Of a DNA stretch of 56,152 nt, positions 18,690-26,859 are shown one piece after another. This DNA comes from DATFMP01 sp035266845 (GTDB taxonomy: Bacteria > SAR324 > JACQKK01). The notes under the pieces are model-generated. The model had not been told where the DNA came from and did not search any database. It saw nothing but the letters and a program-made list of their open reading frames with translations. The stretch covers positions 1 to 56,152 of the forward strand of contig DATFMP010000095.1 of NCBI GenBank assembly GCA_035266845.1, given 5' to 3'. Each line of letters opens with the position of its first letter. The stretch's first letter is position 1. A program made the translations under genes and the position numbers.

Positions 18690-20096
18690 CTATACGGGCG
18701 GCCGCTTGTGGGCCCAGGGCCGCGCCTGCTCGCAGGCCGCGGAGGCCTGCAGCACAGCCAGGTCCGCGAAGCGCGGCCCGACGATCTGCAGCCCCACCGG
18801 CAGCCCGTCACGGGTGAACCCCGCCGGGCAGGAGGCGGCCGGATTGCCCGTGAAGTTGAACGGATAGGAAAACGATGCCCACGGCATCCAGTTCCAGGGG
18901 TGCTGCGGCCAGTGCTCCGGCAGCAGCTTGAACACGGGAAACGCCGCCACGGACAGCGCCGGGGTGAGCAGCAGGTCGTAGCGCTCGAAGTAGGCCCGCA
19001 CCGCGTCCCAGTAGGAATTCTTGCGGCCGCGTAGCCGGATATAGTCAACGGCGCTGTAGCGCTGGCCATCGCGGATGGAGGCGACCAGCCCGGGGTCCAT
19101 CTTCGCTTCCCATTCCGGCAGGAACTCCTCGTAATTGCCTGCCTCGTGCGCGTTCCAGAGGGATTCGATCAGCTCACTGCTGTCCCCGAAACCGGGATCC
19201 ACCTCTTCCACGTGCGCGCCCAGGGACTCGAAGCCGAGGGCCGCCTCCCGCGAGATCTCCGCGATCTCGGGGTCCACCCGCAGGTAGCCCAGGTCTGGAC
19301 TGTAGCCCACCTTGAGTCCCCGCAAGCCCTTGCCCAGCTTGCGCACGTAGTCCGCCGGGCGTGCCTCCAGCGACGTGCGGTCCAGCTCGCTGGGCCCGGC
19401 GATCACGGAGAGCATCAGGGCCGCATCGGCCACCGTGCGCGCCATGGGGCCCACGTGCGTCGAGTTGTCGTTGTTCGACAGCGGGTAGTTGGGCACCCGG
19501 CCGAAGGAAGGCTTGATGCCGTAGATGCCGCAGAATGCGGAGGGAATGCGGATCGAGCCCGCGCCGTCCGAGCCCTGCGCCAAGGGCCCCATGCCAGCGG
19601 CTACGGAAACCGCGGCGCCAGCGCTGGAACCGCCTGCAGTGAGGCCGTGCCGCCACGGGTTGTGCGTGGCCCCAGTGAGGGGGCAGTCGCTAAGGCCCTT
19701 CCAGCCGAACTCCGGCGTGGTCGTCTTGCCCAGGATGATCGCGCCGGCCTTGCGCAGACGCGTCACCACGGGCGCATCCTCCGTGGGCACACGATCGGCG
19801 AAGATGTGCGAGCCGGCCATCCAGCGCACGCCCTTCATCATCGTGAGGTCCTTGATGGACACGGGGATGCCGTGCAGCGGCCCCAGGCGCTTCTTCGCGG
19901 CGACGGCGCGCTCGGCTTCCCGCGCGGCGTCCATGGCCTCGTCGGCCAGCAGCGTGCAATAGGCGTTGAGCTTCGGATTGAGCGCCTCGATGCGCGCCAG
20001 CACGGCCCGGGTCAGCTCCACGGGCGAGAGTGTCTTCTCGCGGATCATCCGGGCCAGCTCGGTGGCCGGTGTGTAGCACAGGTCTGCGTCATTCAT
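18690..20096 (-). CDS. Amidase-signature hydrolase (copy B)
   Basis: Also 468 residues, this is the tandem paralogue of the preceding entry. Both share LCYTPATELA at the N-terminus and colinear catalytic residues: Lys82 (VSIKDL), Ser157 in GGSSAG and Ser181 in SDGAGSIRIPSAF. GGSSGG has become GGSSAG and TDGGG has become SDGAG, a small change close to the active site that may shift specificity. The C-terminal halves differ more (this copy has the Trp-rich insert HWPQHPWNWMPW). It is first in the probable amidase transcript and divergent from the class III aminotransferase across 214 bp. Confidence 0.93.
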   Translation of the reverse strand: MNDADLCYTPATELARMIREKTLSPVELTRAVLARIEALNPKLNAYCTLLADEAMDAAREAERAVAAKKRLGPLHGIPVSIKDLTMMKGVRWMAGSHIFADRVPTEDAPVVTRLRKAGAIILGKTTTPEFGWKGLSDCPLTGATHNPWRHGLTAGGSSAGAAVSVAAGMGPLAQGSDGAGSIRIPSAFCGIYGIKPSFGRVPNYPLSNNDNSTHVGPMARTVADAALMLSVIAGPSELDRTSLEARPADYVRKLGKGLRGLKVGYSPDLGYLRVDPEIAEISREAALGFESLGAHVEEVDPGFGDSSELIESLWNAHEAGNYEEFLPEWEAKMDPGLVASIRDGQRYSAVDYIRLRGRKNSYWDAVRAYFERYDLLLTPALSVAAFPVFKLLPEHWPQHPWNWMPWASFSYPFNFTGNPAASCPAGFTRDGLPVGLQIVGPRFADLAVLQASAACEQARPWAHKRPPV

Positions 20097-20235
20097 GGCG
20101 GCTCGGGTGAGCGGGGCATGGGGGTCCGGCTTGCCGGACGCGAGTCCCTGTTCAATATTACAGCCCGCACACCGCACGCAAGGCGAGCTCCCGGCACGGA
20201 CTGCGCCCCGCGGGCGCCTTGCCGCCCTTCATGCG

Positions 20236-20246
20236 GTGTATTACAC
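20236..20246. promoter_or_regulatory. Inverted repeat in the amidase/aminotransferase divergent region
   Basis: GTGTATTACAC is a perfect inverted repeat (GTGTA-T-TACAC) roughly midway in the 214-bp gap between two divergent starts. It could be an operator controlling both transcripts, but nothing identifies the regulator. Confidence 0.35.
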
Positions 20247-20310
20247 AGGCAGCACGCGGTGCCGATGAAACGCCCAACACCGCACCCTCTCAGATTGTGC
20301 GAGCATACCT

Positions 20311-21639
20311 ATGGCTGCCGTCCCGCAGTCCGCCTCCGCCCGCCTATACGAGCGCGCCCGCAAAGTGATGCCAGGCGGAAACTCCCGCACCACCGTCTTC
20401 ACGGCGCCGCACCCGCTGTATGCCCAATCCGGCAAGGGCTGCCGCCTGACGGACGTCGACGGCGTGGAGCGTATCGATTTCATCAACAACTACACGGCGC
20501 TGATCCACGGGCATTTGCACCCCGCAATCATGGAGGCGGTGCAGCAGCAGTTGGCGCTGGGCACCTGCTTCGCCAATCCCACCGAAAGCGAGATCGCGCT
20601 GGCAGAGGAACTGTGCGCCCGCGTGCCCGCGTTCGAGCAGGTGCGCTTTGCCAATTCGGGCACCGAGGCGGTGATGAACGCCATCAAGGCCGCGCGGGCG
20701 TACACTGGGAGCCCAAAGATCGCCAAGTGCGAAGGGCTCTACCACGGCAGCTACGACCCGGTGGAAACCAGCCTGGACCCCACGCCAGAGACCTGGGGCG
20801 GTGCGGAGCCGGTCGCACGCGCCTATTCTGGCGGCACACCGCCGGGCGTGCTGGCGGATGTGCTGGTGCTGCCCTTCAACGAAACGGCAACGGCGCGGCG
20901 ACTGCTGGAGGCCCATGCGGACGAACTGGCCGCGGTGATTGTGGACCCCATGCCGAACCGCTCCGGGCTCATCCCGGCGCTGCCGGAATACCTGGCCATG
21001 CTGCGCGAGGTGACGGCCACGCACGGGATCGTGCTCATCTTCGATGAGGTAATCAGCTTCCGCGTGGGCTATGAGGGCTACCAGGGAGAGGCGGGCATCG
21101 AGCCCGACCTCACCACACTGGGCAAGATCATCGGCGGGGGCTTTCCGGTGGGTGCGGTGGCAGGGAAGGCGGAAGTGATGGCGGTGTTCGATCCCTCGCG
21201 GGGCAAGCCGGCTCTGCCTCACGGCGGCACATTCAATGCCAACCCCGTGACCATGGTGGCGGGGCTGGCCGCCATGCGGCTGCTCACACGCGAGGCATTC
21301 GCACGTCTGGAGGCGTTGGGGGATGCGGCGCGCGAGGCCTGCCGCGGCGCGTTCCGGCTGGCGGAGATGCCGGGGCAGGTCACCGGACGGGGCTCGCTGC
21401 TGATGCTGCACCTGACCGACAAGCCGCTGTGCGGCTACCGGGACGCTTGGCGCGACCCGGCCGAGCAGGCGCGCTTCGGCCGGCTATACCGGCACCTGAG
21501 CGACAAGGGGGCCATTATCTCGCCCAGCGGGCTGGTCTCCCTCTCCACGCCCATGGGCGACGCGGAGGTGGAACGGCTTGGTGAGGCCCTGCTTGCTAGC
21601 CTCAAGACCCTGCGCGCGGAATCCCTCGCGGCAACCTGA
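20311..21639 (+). CDS. Class III aminotransferase, glutamate-1-semialdehyde mutase-like
   Basis: This 442-residue fold-type I PLP enzyme has the PLP Lys272 (TTLGKIIGGGFPVGA), Asp245 of IFDEVISFR for the pyridine nitrogen, and the ANSGTEAVMNAIKAAR phosphate region. The closest named group is HemL, but several features (the SSAN-like HemL signature is absent, and there is a tail after the last motif) and the amidase context make a catabolic or biosynthetic transaminase more likely than tetrapyrrole synthesis. It is transcribed divergently from two amidases. The ribosome-binding site before the ATG is weak. A terminator-like hairpin follows. Confidence 0.87.
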   Translation: MAAVPQSASARLYERARKVMPGGNSRTTVFTAPHPLYAQSGKGCRLTDVDGVERIDFINNYTALIHGHLHPAIMEAVQQQLALGTCFANPTESEIALAEELCARVPAFEQVRFANSGTEAVMNAIKAARAYTGSPKIAKCEGLYHGSYDPVETSLDPTPETWGGAEPVARAYSGGTPPGVLADVLVLPFNETATARRLLEAHADELAAVIVDPMPNRSGLIPALPEYLAMLREVTATHGIVLIFDEVISFRVGYEGYQGEAGIEPDLTTLGKIIGGGFPVGAVAGKAEVMAVFDPSRGKPALPHGGTFNANPVTMVAGLAAMRLLTREAFARLEALGDAAREACRGAFRLAEMPGQVTGRGSLLMLHLTDKPLCGYRDAWRDPAEQARFGRLYRHLSDKGAIISPSGLVSLSTPMGDAEVERLGEALLASLKTLRAESLAAT

Positions 21640-22010
21640 GCTCCGGCAGTCGGCCTGACCACGCGCCAGACCCGGCTCCGCCGGGTTTCGCCACTGACCA
21701 TCAGCAGGCTCATACCTCGGCTGCCCCCATCGCCTTGCACCGTCCAAGCCCCCACTGCGGCGGGTGTCGCTTGACCGCATCCTGCGCCCGTGCTTTCCTG
21801 GGGCGGCCTTGCGGAATATGGTCATCCTTGATCGTTGTATCATCCCACCGTTTGAGTGGTACGAGGGGCTGCCTGGTCCGCTATGAGGCCCGCACGGTAG
21901 GGTTGAGGCGCGCAACGCGTTCGAATGCCTGAGACACGTGGACTTATTGGGGGAGAGATCGGCTGACCCCAGTTCGGGTGAAGCACGCAAAAACGGAGCA
22001 CACCTTTCGG
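21640..22010. other. Intergenic region before the first PilZ gene
   Basis: It starts with a probable terminator (21670-21688). The remainder has no gene I can support and no promoter that satisfies both boxes at normal spacing. Confidence 0.5.
21670..21688 (+). terminator. Terminator-like hairpin after the aminotransferase
   Basis: ACCCGGC and GCCGGGT form a 7-bp stem with a TCC loop, followed by TT and CG, about 30 bases after the aminotransferase stop. The T-run is minimal. Confidence 0.45.
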
Positions 22011-22421
22011 ATGGCACAGCGGAACTGGGAAGAGGAATACGAGCGGATCCTGAATCAGGCGATTGAAGGGGGGGAGGTGAGAGTCCTGCCGTCGGGCTCG
22101 GAGAAACGGCGGCACCCGCGGTTCAGGTTGAGCAGCAGCCAGATTCTCGTCACGGAGCCGGTACCACACGACGTGGTGGACCTGTCCATTTCCGGCCTCG
22201 CATTCTACGCACAGCGCCCTTTTTCGAGGGGGCAGTTGATCATGGTATCGCTGCGGCAGATCCTGGCCATCCAGGCCGAGGTGCTGGGCTGCGACCCGCT
22301 GAGCGCTCCGGACGCACCGGCCCCCTACAAGGTGCGCTGCCGGTTCACGGACGAGGACTACGGCCTGCGCTTTCTCGTGCTGGCCATGGAGATGGAGCGG
22401 GAGCAGCCCGACCCCAGCTAG
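22011..22421 (+). CDS. PilZ-domain protein 1
   Basis: This 136-residue protein carries a c-di-GMP-binding PilZ domain: the arginine motif KRRHPRFRL (about residues 36-44) and the DLSISG box of the D/N-x-S-x-x-G signature are both intact. The first 30 residues form a charged helix, NWEEEYERILNQAIEGGE, that resembles the N-termini of two other PilZ proteins in this window. I choose the ATG at 22011 over a GTG 33 bases upstream because it aligns with those relatives. As a single small domain it probably works by binding a partner protein on c-di-GMP change. The next gene is convergent. Confidence 0.85.
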   Translation: MAQRNWEEEYERILNQAIEGGEVRVLPSGSEKRRHPRFRLSSSQILVTEPVPHDVVDLSISGLAFYAQRPFSRGQLIMVSLRQILAIQAEVLGCDPLSAPDAPAPYKVRCRFTDEDYGLRFLVLAMEMEREQPDPS

Positions 22422-22444
22422 CGCCCCAGGCAGGCGCGCGGGCT

Positions 22445-22657
22445 TCAGCCCAGCAGGCCCCGCAACAGCAACGCCCCGAAGAAGACCACCTCGGCCCACT
22501 GGAACGGATCGCGCCAGGTGACGCGAAACACCGTGCGCGACGAGCGGTGATTCGCCACGCGCACGGCCGCGAAGCCCACAGCCGCGGCCAGCAGCAGCAC
22601 CGTGTCCCCACGGAACAGCAGGGCCAGCAACACAGCCCAGTTCCCCAGCCAGTTCAT
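22445..22657 (-). CDS. Small membrane protein coupled to the transglycosylase
   Basis: This 70-residue protein has two hydrophobic segments (LGNWAVLLALLF.., TVLLLAAAVGFAAVRV) and a third at the C-terminus (VVFFGALLLRGLLG) around a basic loop NHRSSRTVFRVTW. Its ATG overlaps the transglycosylase stop (TGATG), and GGAAGGGCG provides a ribosome-binding site, so expression is tightly coupled. Size and topology recall small holins, but I recognise no family. It is the last gene of a three-gene minus-strand unit. Confidence 0.6.
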   Translation of the reverse strand: MNWLGNWAVLLALLFRGDTVLLLAAAVGFAAVRVANHRSSRTVFRVTWRDPFQWAEVVFFGALLLRGLLG

Positions 22658-23355
22658 CAACGCCCTTCCGGCGCCGGCATGGCCGGGGAAATGAAGCGTG
22701 CCTGCCACCGGCGGATACGGGGCACGTAGGCCCGCGTCTCGACCGGCAGGTAGGCGCGGATCGCAGGCCACCGCGCTGTGTCGCCCCCAGCCTGCGCGGT
22801 GCGCCGCTGGGCGCGGATGACGCAGCCCGGCCCGCAGTTATAGCCGGCAAACGCATACCACAGCCGCTGCTGCCCCGCCTCGGCAGCGAACATGTCCCAC
22901 AGGTGCCTGTCGTAGGCAATGCCCGCGCGGATGCTGGCCTTCGCGTCGAAACGGTTGCGCAGACCCATGGCCACGGCCGTGCCGGGCATGAGCTGCATCA
23001 CGCCACAGGCCCCCACCGGGCTGCAGATAGCGGGGGAGAGCCCGCTCTCCGTTACGCCCTGCGCCTTGAAGTAGCGCCAGTCGCACGAATAGCCGAACGC
23101 ATAGCGCCCCCACTTGCGGAACTGGGCATCGTAGCGGTCCAGCTCACCCGCCACGGCGTGCCCCATCAGGAAGAAGATCCCGAACACCAACGCAGCCAGG
23201 AAGATCGCCACCGCGACGTTGTTGTCCCGGAGTGCCTGCTCGAACGGCAGCCCGGGGAATACCCAGCGGTCCAGGCCACGCACCGCCGCCAGCACCAGGG
23301 CCAGCGCAAGCAACGCCACGCCGAACAACGTGGCAATGGTCACCACCGTAGTCAT
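22657..23355 (-). CDS. Membrane-anchored lytic transglycosylase (SLT/lysozyme-like)
   Basis: This 232-residue protein has two N-terminal membrane helices (about residues 4-25 and 47-65) followed by a goose-lysozyme-like SLT domain: catalytic Glu103 in VTESGLSP, GVMQLMPGTA, and AGYNCGPGCV in the place of the usual AYNAGPG. Five cysteines (91, 111, 117, 174, 178) suggest disulfides, so the domain is probably periplasmic. It should cleave the MurNAc-GlcNAc bond of peptidoglycan. The segment RDNNVAVAIFLAALVFGI around helix 2 is reminiscent of DUF350-type membrane repeats, a weak similarity. It lies between two small membrane-protein genes, an order resembling a lysis or secretion-assembly cassette. 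Confidence 0.8.
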   Translation of the reverse strand: MTTVVTIATLFGVALLALALVLAAVRGLDRWVFPGLPFEQALRDNNVAVAIFLAALVFGIFFLMGHAVAGELDRYDAQFRKWGRYAFGYSCDWRYFKAQGVTESGLSPAICSPVGACGVMQLMPGTAVAMGLRNRFDAKASIRAGIAYDRHLWDMFAAEAGQQRLWYAFAGYNCGPGCVIRAQRRTAQAGGDTARWPAIRAYLPVETRAYVPRIRRWQARFISPAMPAPEGR

Positions 23356-23466
23356 GCGACTCCGTGTTTGAATGTGTGCAAGTGCGGGAGGCCGCGCCCG
23401 GGACGCCGGGAGGGCCCATGCAAGGGATGCAGGCAGCGCTGCCCCGCCCCGCCGCGCTACGCGGCC

Positions 23467-23829
23467 CTATCGCGAGGGCTTGCCCTGGACGGCGGGACGT
23501 CTGCCGTCACCATCGGGTGGGCGGACGAGTTCGTAGAGCAACGTGTTGGTGCGGTCGAGGATGCGGTAGACGTCGCCGTTCATCCGCGAGACCTCCAGGC
23601 GCACGCCGTTGATCTCGCCCCACTGGCGGTCGATGCTGACGCGCACGCCGGCCTTGATGTCCTCCAGCGACCGGTTGACGTGGTCCATCTCCGTCTTCCA
23701 GATGTAGCCGGCGAGGGAGAAAATCACGATCAGCGACAGCCGCACGAGGTTGGTGACGACTGGGTGTTGCAGCACGTCCACCAGATTGGGCACGCGGCCA
23801 TTGCGCGCTTCGTAGGCGCTGTTGCGCAT
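23467..23829 (-). CDS. Single-pass membrane protein of unknown function
   Basis: This 120-residue protein has one strong transmembrane helix (NLVRLSLIVIFSLAGYIW, about residues 27-44) followed by a helical, probably coiled-coil tail (VNRSLEDIKAG, LEVSRMNGDVYRILDRTN). I do not recognise the family. It starts the minus-strand unit with the transglycosylase 111 bp downstream, and a plausible promoter sits 55-85 bp upstream. N-in/C-out topology with a tail reaching towards the peptidoglycan would suit a partner of the transglycosylase. A phage spanin-like or assembly role is only a guess. Confidence 0.6.
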   Translation of the reverse strand: MRNSAYEARNGRVPNLVDVLQHPVVTNLVRLSLIVIFSLAGYIWKTEMDHVNRSLEDIKAGVRVSIDRQWGEINGVRLEVSRMNGDVYRILDRTNTLLYELVRPPDGDGRRPAVQGKPSR

Positions 23830-23883
23830 GGGCGATATCGGGATAGCGGGAGGTACGAGCGTTCGGCCGGCAGCCGTGTCCTA

Positions 23884-23912
23884 CACATAGCAGATCGGAG
23901 ACGTATAGTCAA
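23884..23912 (-). promoter_or_regulatory. Possible promoter of the transglycosylase cassette
   Basis: Reading the minus strand, TTGACT (23912-23907) is 17 bp from TATGTG (23889-23884), preceded by TGC as an extended -10. The -35 box is good and the -10 weak. Confidence 0.4.
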
Positions 23913-24081
23913 TGTTTGTTCACCTTTTGGCTGCTGCTGAACAGAGCGCACCCCCTGGGAAAGGGCGCACCATTGTGGAATAAGGAGGGGGGCTGGGCCC
24001 GCGCCCCCGTGTCTTGGCTGCTCACTGCACCGTTCCGGCGACACGCCTTCAAATGCCCCACCGCCCAGGGAGGGCCCCGTC

Positions 24082-26859
24082 TTGGATGCCGAAGCGATCT
24101 GCCACGCACTGACGCAGGGCGTGCCTCTGCTGACGGCCACGCAGCGGCTTGCCCGCGAGTGGCGGCGGCGCCATGACGACTTCCAGCGCGCACAGAGTCG
24201 TTCCGTATGGCCCAGCGCGGACGTGCTGCCCCTCGGCGCGTGGGTGGGCCGCTTGGCCGAGGAGGCGTTGGACAGCGGCGCCCTGGGGCTGGGCGAGGAG
24301 GAGCAGAGCGGTGCGGCGGCGCCCATCGTGCTTTCGGAGGCCCAGGCCCGTGTGGTGTGGGAGCGCATCGTGGCGGGTTCGCCGTTCGTGCGCGGCCTGA
24401 TGCGCACCGAGCGCTTGGCCGCCACCGCCCGGGAAGCCTGGAATCGGCTCGCGCAATGGCGCCTGCCCGTACCCCGCGCCGAGCCCATCCAGCCCCTGGA
24501 ACAGCGAGCCTTCGCCGAGTGGGGGGCGTCCTACGCGGACGAGTGCGCCCGGCGCGGCTGGGGCGATCCCGTGCACGTCGCGGATGGGGTGGCGGCAGCG
24601 CTGCGTTCGGGCCTGCTGGCGGCTCCACCCTGGGTGCTGGTGGCAGGCTTCGACGAGTTGCCCCCGCAGACCAAAGCGTTGTTCGATGCCCTGCGCGCCG
24701 CGGGCACGGTGGTGGAGTCGGTGCAACCGCCGGCCTGCGGCGAGGCTGCCGCCCGCGTAGCAGCGCAGGATGCCGAGGGCGAGGCGTGGCTGGCGGCGCG
24801 CTGGGCGCGGCACTGGCTGGAGCGCGAGCCCGAGGCGCGCATCGGCATCGTCGTGCCCCAACTGACCGAGCGCCGCGCGCAACTGGTGCGCGTGCTGGAG
24901 GATGTGCTGCAGCCGCAGGCCGTGCTGCCCGGCGTCACCGCCACGCGGCCCTTCAACGTCTCGCAGGGCCTGCCCCTGGCAGATTACCCGCTGGTGGCGA
25001 CCGCACTGCGCCTGCTGCGGCTGACGCCTGCCCCGCAGCCCCTGGAGGACTGGAGCGCCGTCCTGCGTTCCCCGTTCCTGGCCGGCGCGGAGGGCGAGCA
25101 TGAGGCTCGGGCCCGGCTGGATGTGCACGTGCGCGGCTGGGGCGCCGCCGAGTTGACCTCCGCCAGCCTGCAAGCCGCAGCTGGCGACGAGCGGCCAGCG
25201 CTGCAGACACCGCGGCTGGCACAGGCGCTGGCGCGCTGGCGGCACGCCGCGGACGCCCTCCCGACGCGGCAGACCCCCAGCGCGTGGGCGTTGGCCTTCG
25301 ACGGCCTGCTGCGGGCCCTGGGCTGGCCCGGCGAGCGCACGCCGGACAGCGCCGAGTATCAAGTCCTGGAGAAGTGGCGCGGCCTGCTGGAGGAGTTGGC
25401 GCGGCTGGAATTGGTGGCGCCCACCCTCACGCGTGGCGAGGCTCTTGCCGCCCTGCGCCGGGCCGCGACCGAGACACCCTTCCAGCCCGAGGGCGCCGAT
25501 GCGCCCGTGCAGGTGCTGGGCACGCTGGAGTCCGGCGGGCTGGAGTTCGATCACCTGTGGGTGCTGGGTCTGCACGAGGAACTGTGGCCACCGCCGGCGC
25601 GGCCCAACCCCTTCCTGTCCACGGAATTGCAGCGCCACCACGGGATGCCCCACGCATCCCTGGCGCGCGAACTGGAGCTGGCCCGGCGCGAGACGGAGCG
25701 CCTGCGCCAAGCCGCGCCGGACGTTGTGTTCAGCTACCCCGCCATGGAGGGAGACCGCCCCCTGCGCCCCAGTCCGCTCCTACGCGACCTGCCACTGTTG
25801 CCCGGCGAGGGGCTACCCGGCTCGGATGCACCGACCCTCCGCGCCGTGCTGGGTGTCGCCGGGGGCCTGGAGCAACTGCTGGACGAGCAGGCGCCCCCCA
25901 TCGCCGCCGGCACAATGGTATTGGGAGGCACGGGGCTGTTCCAGGACCAAGCGGCCTGCCCGTTCCGCGCCTTCGCCCACCACCGCCTGCGGGCTCGCGC
26001 CCCCGAGGCGCCTCAGCCGGGCCTGGACGCCGCCACGCGCGGCACGCTGGTACACGCGGCCCTGGAGCGCGCCTGGCGGGCTCTCGGCGACCATGCAGCG
26101 CTCTCCGCCCTGGACGAGCGGGGCGTCGAAGCCGTGCTGGCCAAGGCCGTGGAAGGCGCGCTGGCGGAGTTCGCCGAGCGGCACCGCGAACGGCTGGGAC
26201 CCCGCCTGCGGGCGCTGGAGCAGCGCCGCCTCCAGGCCCTGCTGGGCGAGTGGCTGGCGCTGGAGCGCACGCGCACGCCCTTCGCCGTGGCCGAAGTGGA
26301 GCAGCGCCAACCGCTGGAGATCGGGGGCATCTCCGTCACCGGGCGCATGGACCGCATCGACCGCCTGCCGGACGGAAGCCGGCTGCTGATCGACTACAAG
26401 ACGGGGCGCAGTGCGCGGCCCAGCGCCTGGTGGGGCGACCGGCCGGACGAGCCGCAGCTCCCGCTCTACGCCAGTTCGGCCGGCGGCGCGCTGGCGGGCG
26501 TGGCCTTCGCCCAGGTGCGGCGCGACGCCCTGGGCTTTCGCGGGGTGGCGGACGACGCCGCGCGCTTCCCGGGCGCCCAGCGCTTCGACCGCATCAAGCC
26601 GCCCCCAGGCGAGGCGCCATTCGAATCTTTCGCGGCTGTGGTGGAGCGCTGGCGCGGCGCGCTGGAGGGGCTTGCACAGCGCTTTCGCACCGGGGACGCA
26701 CGGGTGGATCCCAAGCGGGGCGACACCTGCACCTTCTGCGATCTGCCCGGCCTGTGCCGCATCGCCGAACTGCAGCCGGGGCACGCCCTCGCCGCCGAAG
26801 CGGACAACGCGGCCGATGCGACCGTCAGCGAGGGGGAGACTGGCCATGGCGACGCCTGA
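24082..26859 (+). CDS. AddB-like PD-(D/E)XK nuclease with Fe-S cluster (DNA repair exonuclease subunit)
   Basis: This 925-residue protein resembles the AddB-type subunit of proteobacterial helicase-nucleases that process double-strand breaks. The C-terminal nuclease has GRMDRIDRL (Asp757) and DYKTG (Asp771, Lys773). An iron-sulfur staple is indicated by Cys626 and the CxxCx5C set Cys883/886/892, a textbook AddB arrangement. The N-terminal two thirds is the inactivated helicase-like region; I see no Walker A. The start is TTG, chosen because AGGGAGG lies 8 bases upstream and the family begins there. It overlaps the helicase partner by 14 bp. Function inferred: partner of the following helicase in end resection. 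Confidence 0.88.
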   Translation: MDAEAICHALTQGVPLLTATQRLAREWRRRHDDFQRAQSRSVWPSADVLPLGAWVGRLAEEALDSGALGLGEEEQSGAAAPIVLSEAQARVVWERIVAGSPFVRGLMRTERLAATAREAWNRLAQWRLPVPRAEPIQPLEQRAFAEWGASYADECARRGWGDPVHVADGVAAALRSGLLAAPPWVLVAGFDELPPQTKALFDALRAAGTVVESVQPPACGEAAARVAAQDAEGEAWLAARWARHWLEREPEARIGIVVPQLTERRAQLVRVLEDVLQPQAVLPGVTATRPFNVSQGLPLADYPLVATALRLLRLTPAPQPLEDWSAVLRSPFLAGAEGEHEARARLDVHVRGWGAAELTSASLQAAAGDERPALQTPRLAQALARWRHAADALPTRQTPSAWALAFDGLLRALGWPGERTPDSAEYQVLEKWRGLLEELARLELVAPTLTRGEALAALRRAATETPFQPEGADAPVQVLGTLESGGLEFDHLWVLGLHEELWPPPARPNPFLSTELQRHHGMPHASLARELELARRETERLRQAAPDVVFSYPAMEGDRPLRPSPLLRDLPLLPGEGLPGSDAPTLRAVLGVAGGLEQLLDEQAPPIAAGTMVLGGTGLFQDQAACPFRAFAHHRLRARAPEAPQPGLDAATRGTLVHAALERAWRALGDHAALSALDERGVEAVLAKAVEGALAEFAERHRERLGPRLRALEQRRLQALLGEWLALERTRTPFAVAEVEQRQPLEIGGISVTGRMDRIDRLPDGSRLLIDYKTGRSARPSAWWGDRPDEPQLPLYASSAGGALAGVAFAQVRRDALGFRGVADDAARFPGAQRFDRIKPPPGEAPFESFAAVVERWRGALEGLAQRFRTGDARVDPKRGDTCTFCDLPGLCRIAELQPGHALAAEADNAADATVSEGETGHGDA

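Noticed and set aside
20311..21639. hemL (glutamate-1-semialdehyde mutase) as a firm assignment
   Set aside because: Same superfamily, but the HemL signature is not convincing and the context is amidase genes, so I kept a family-level call.
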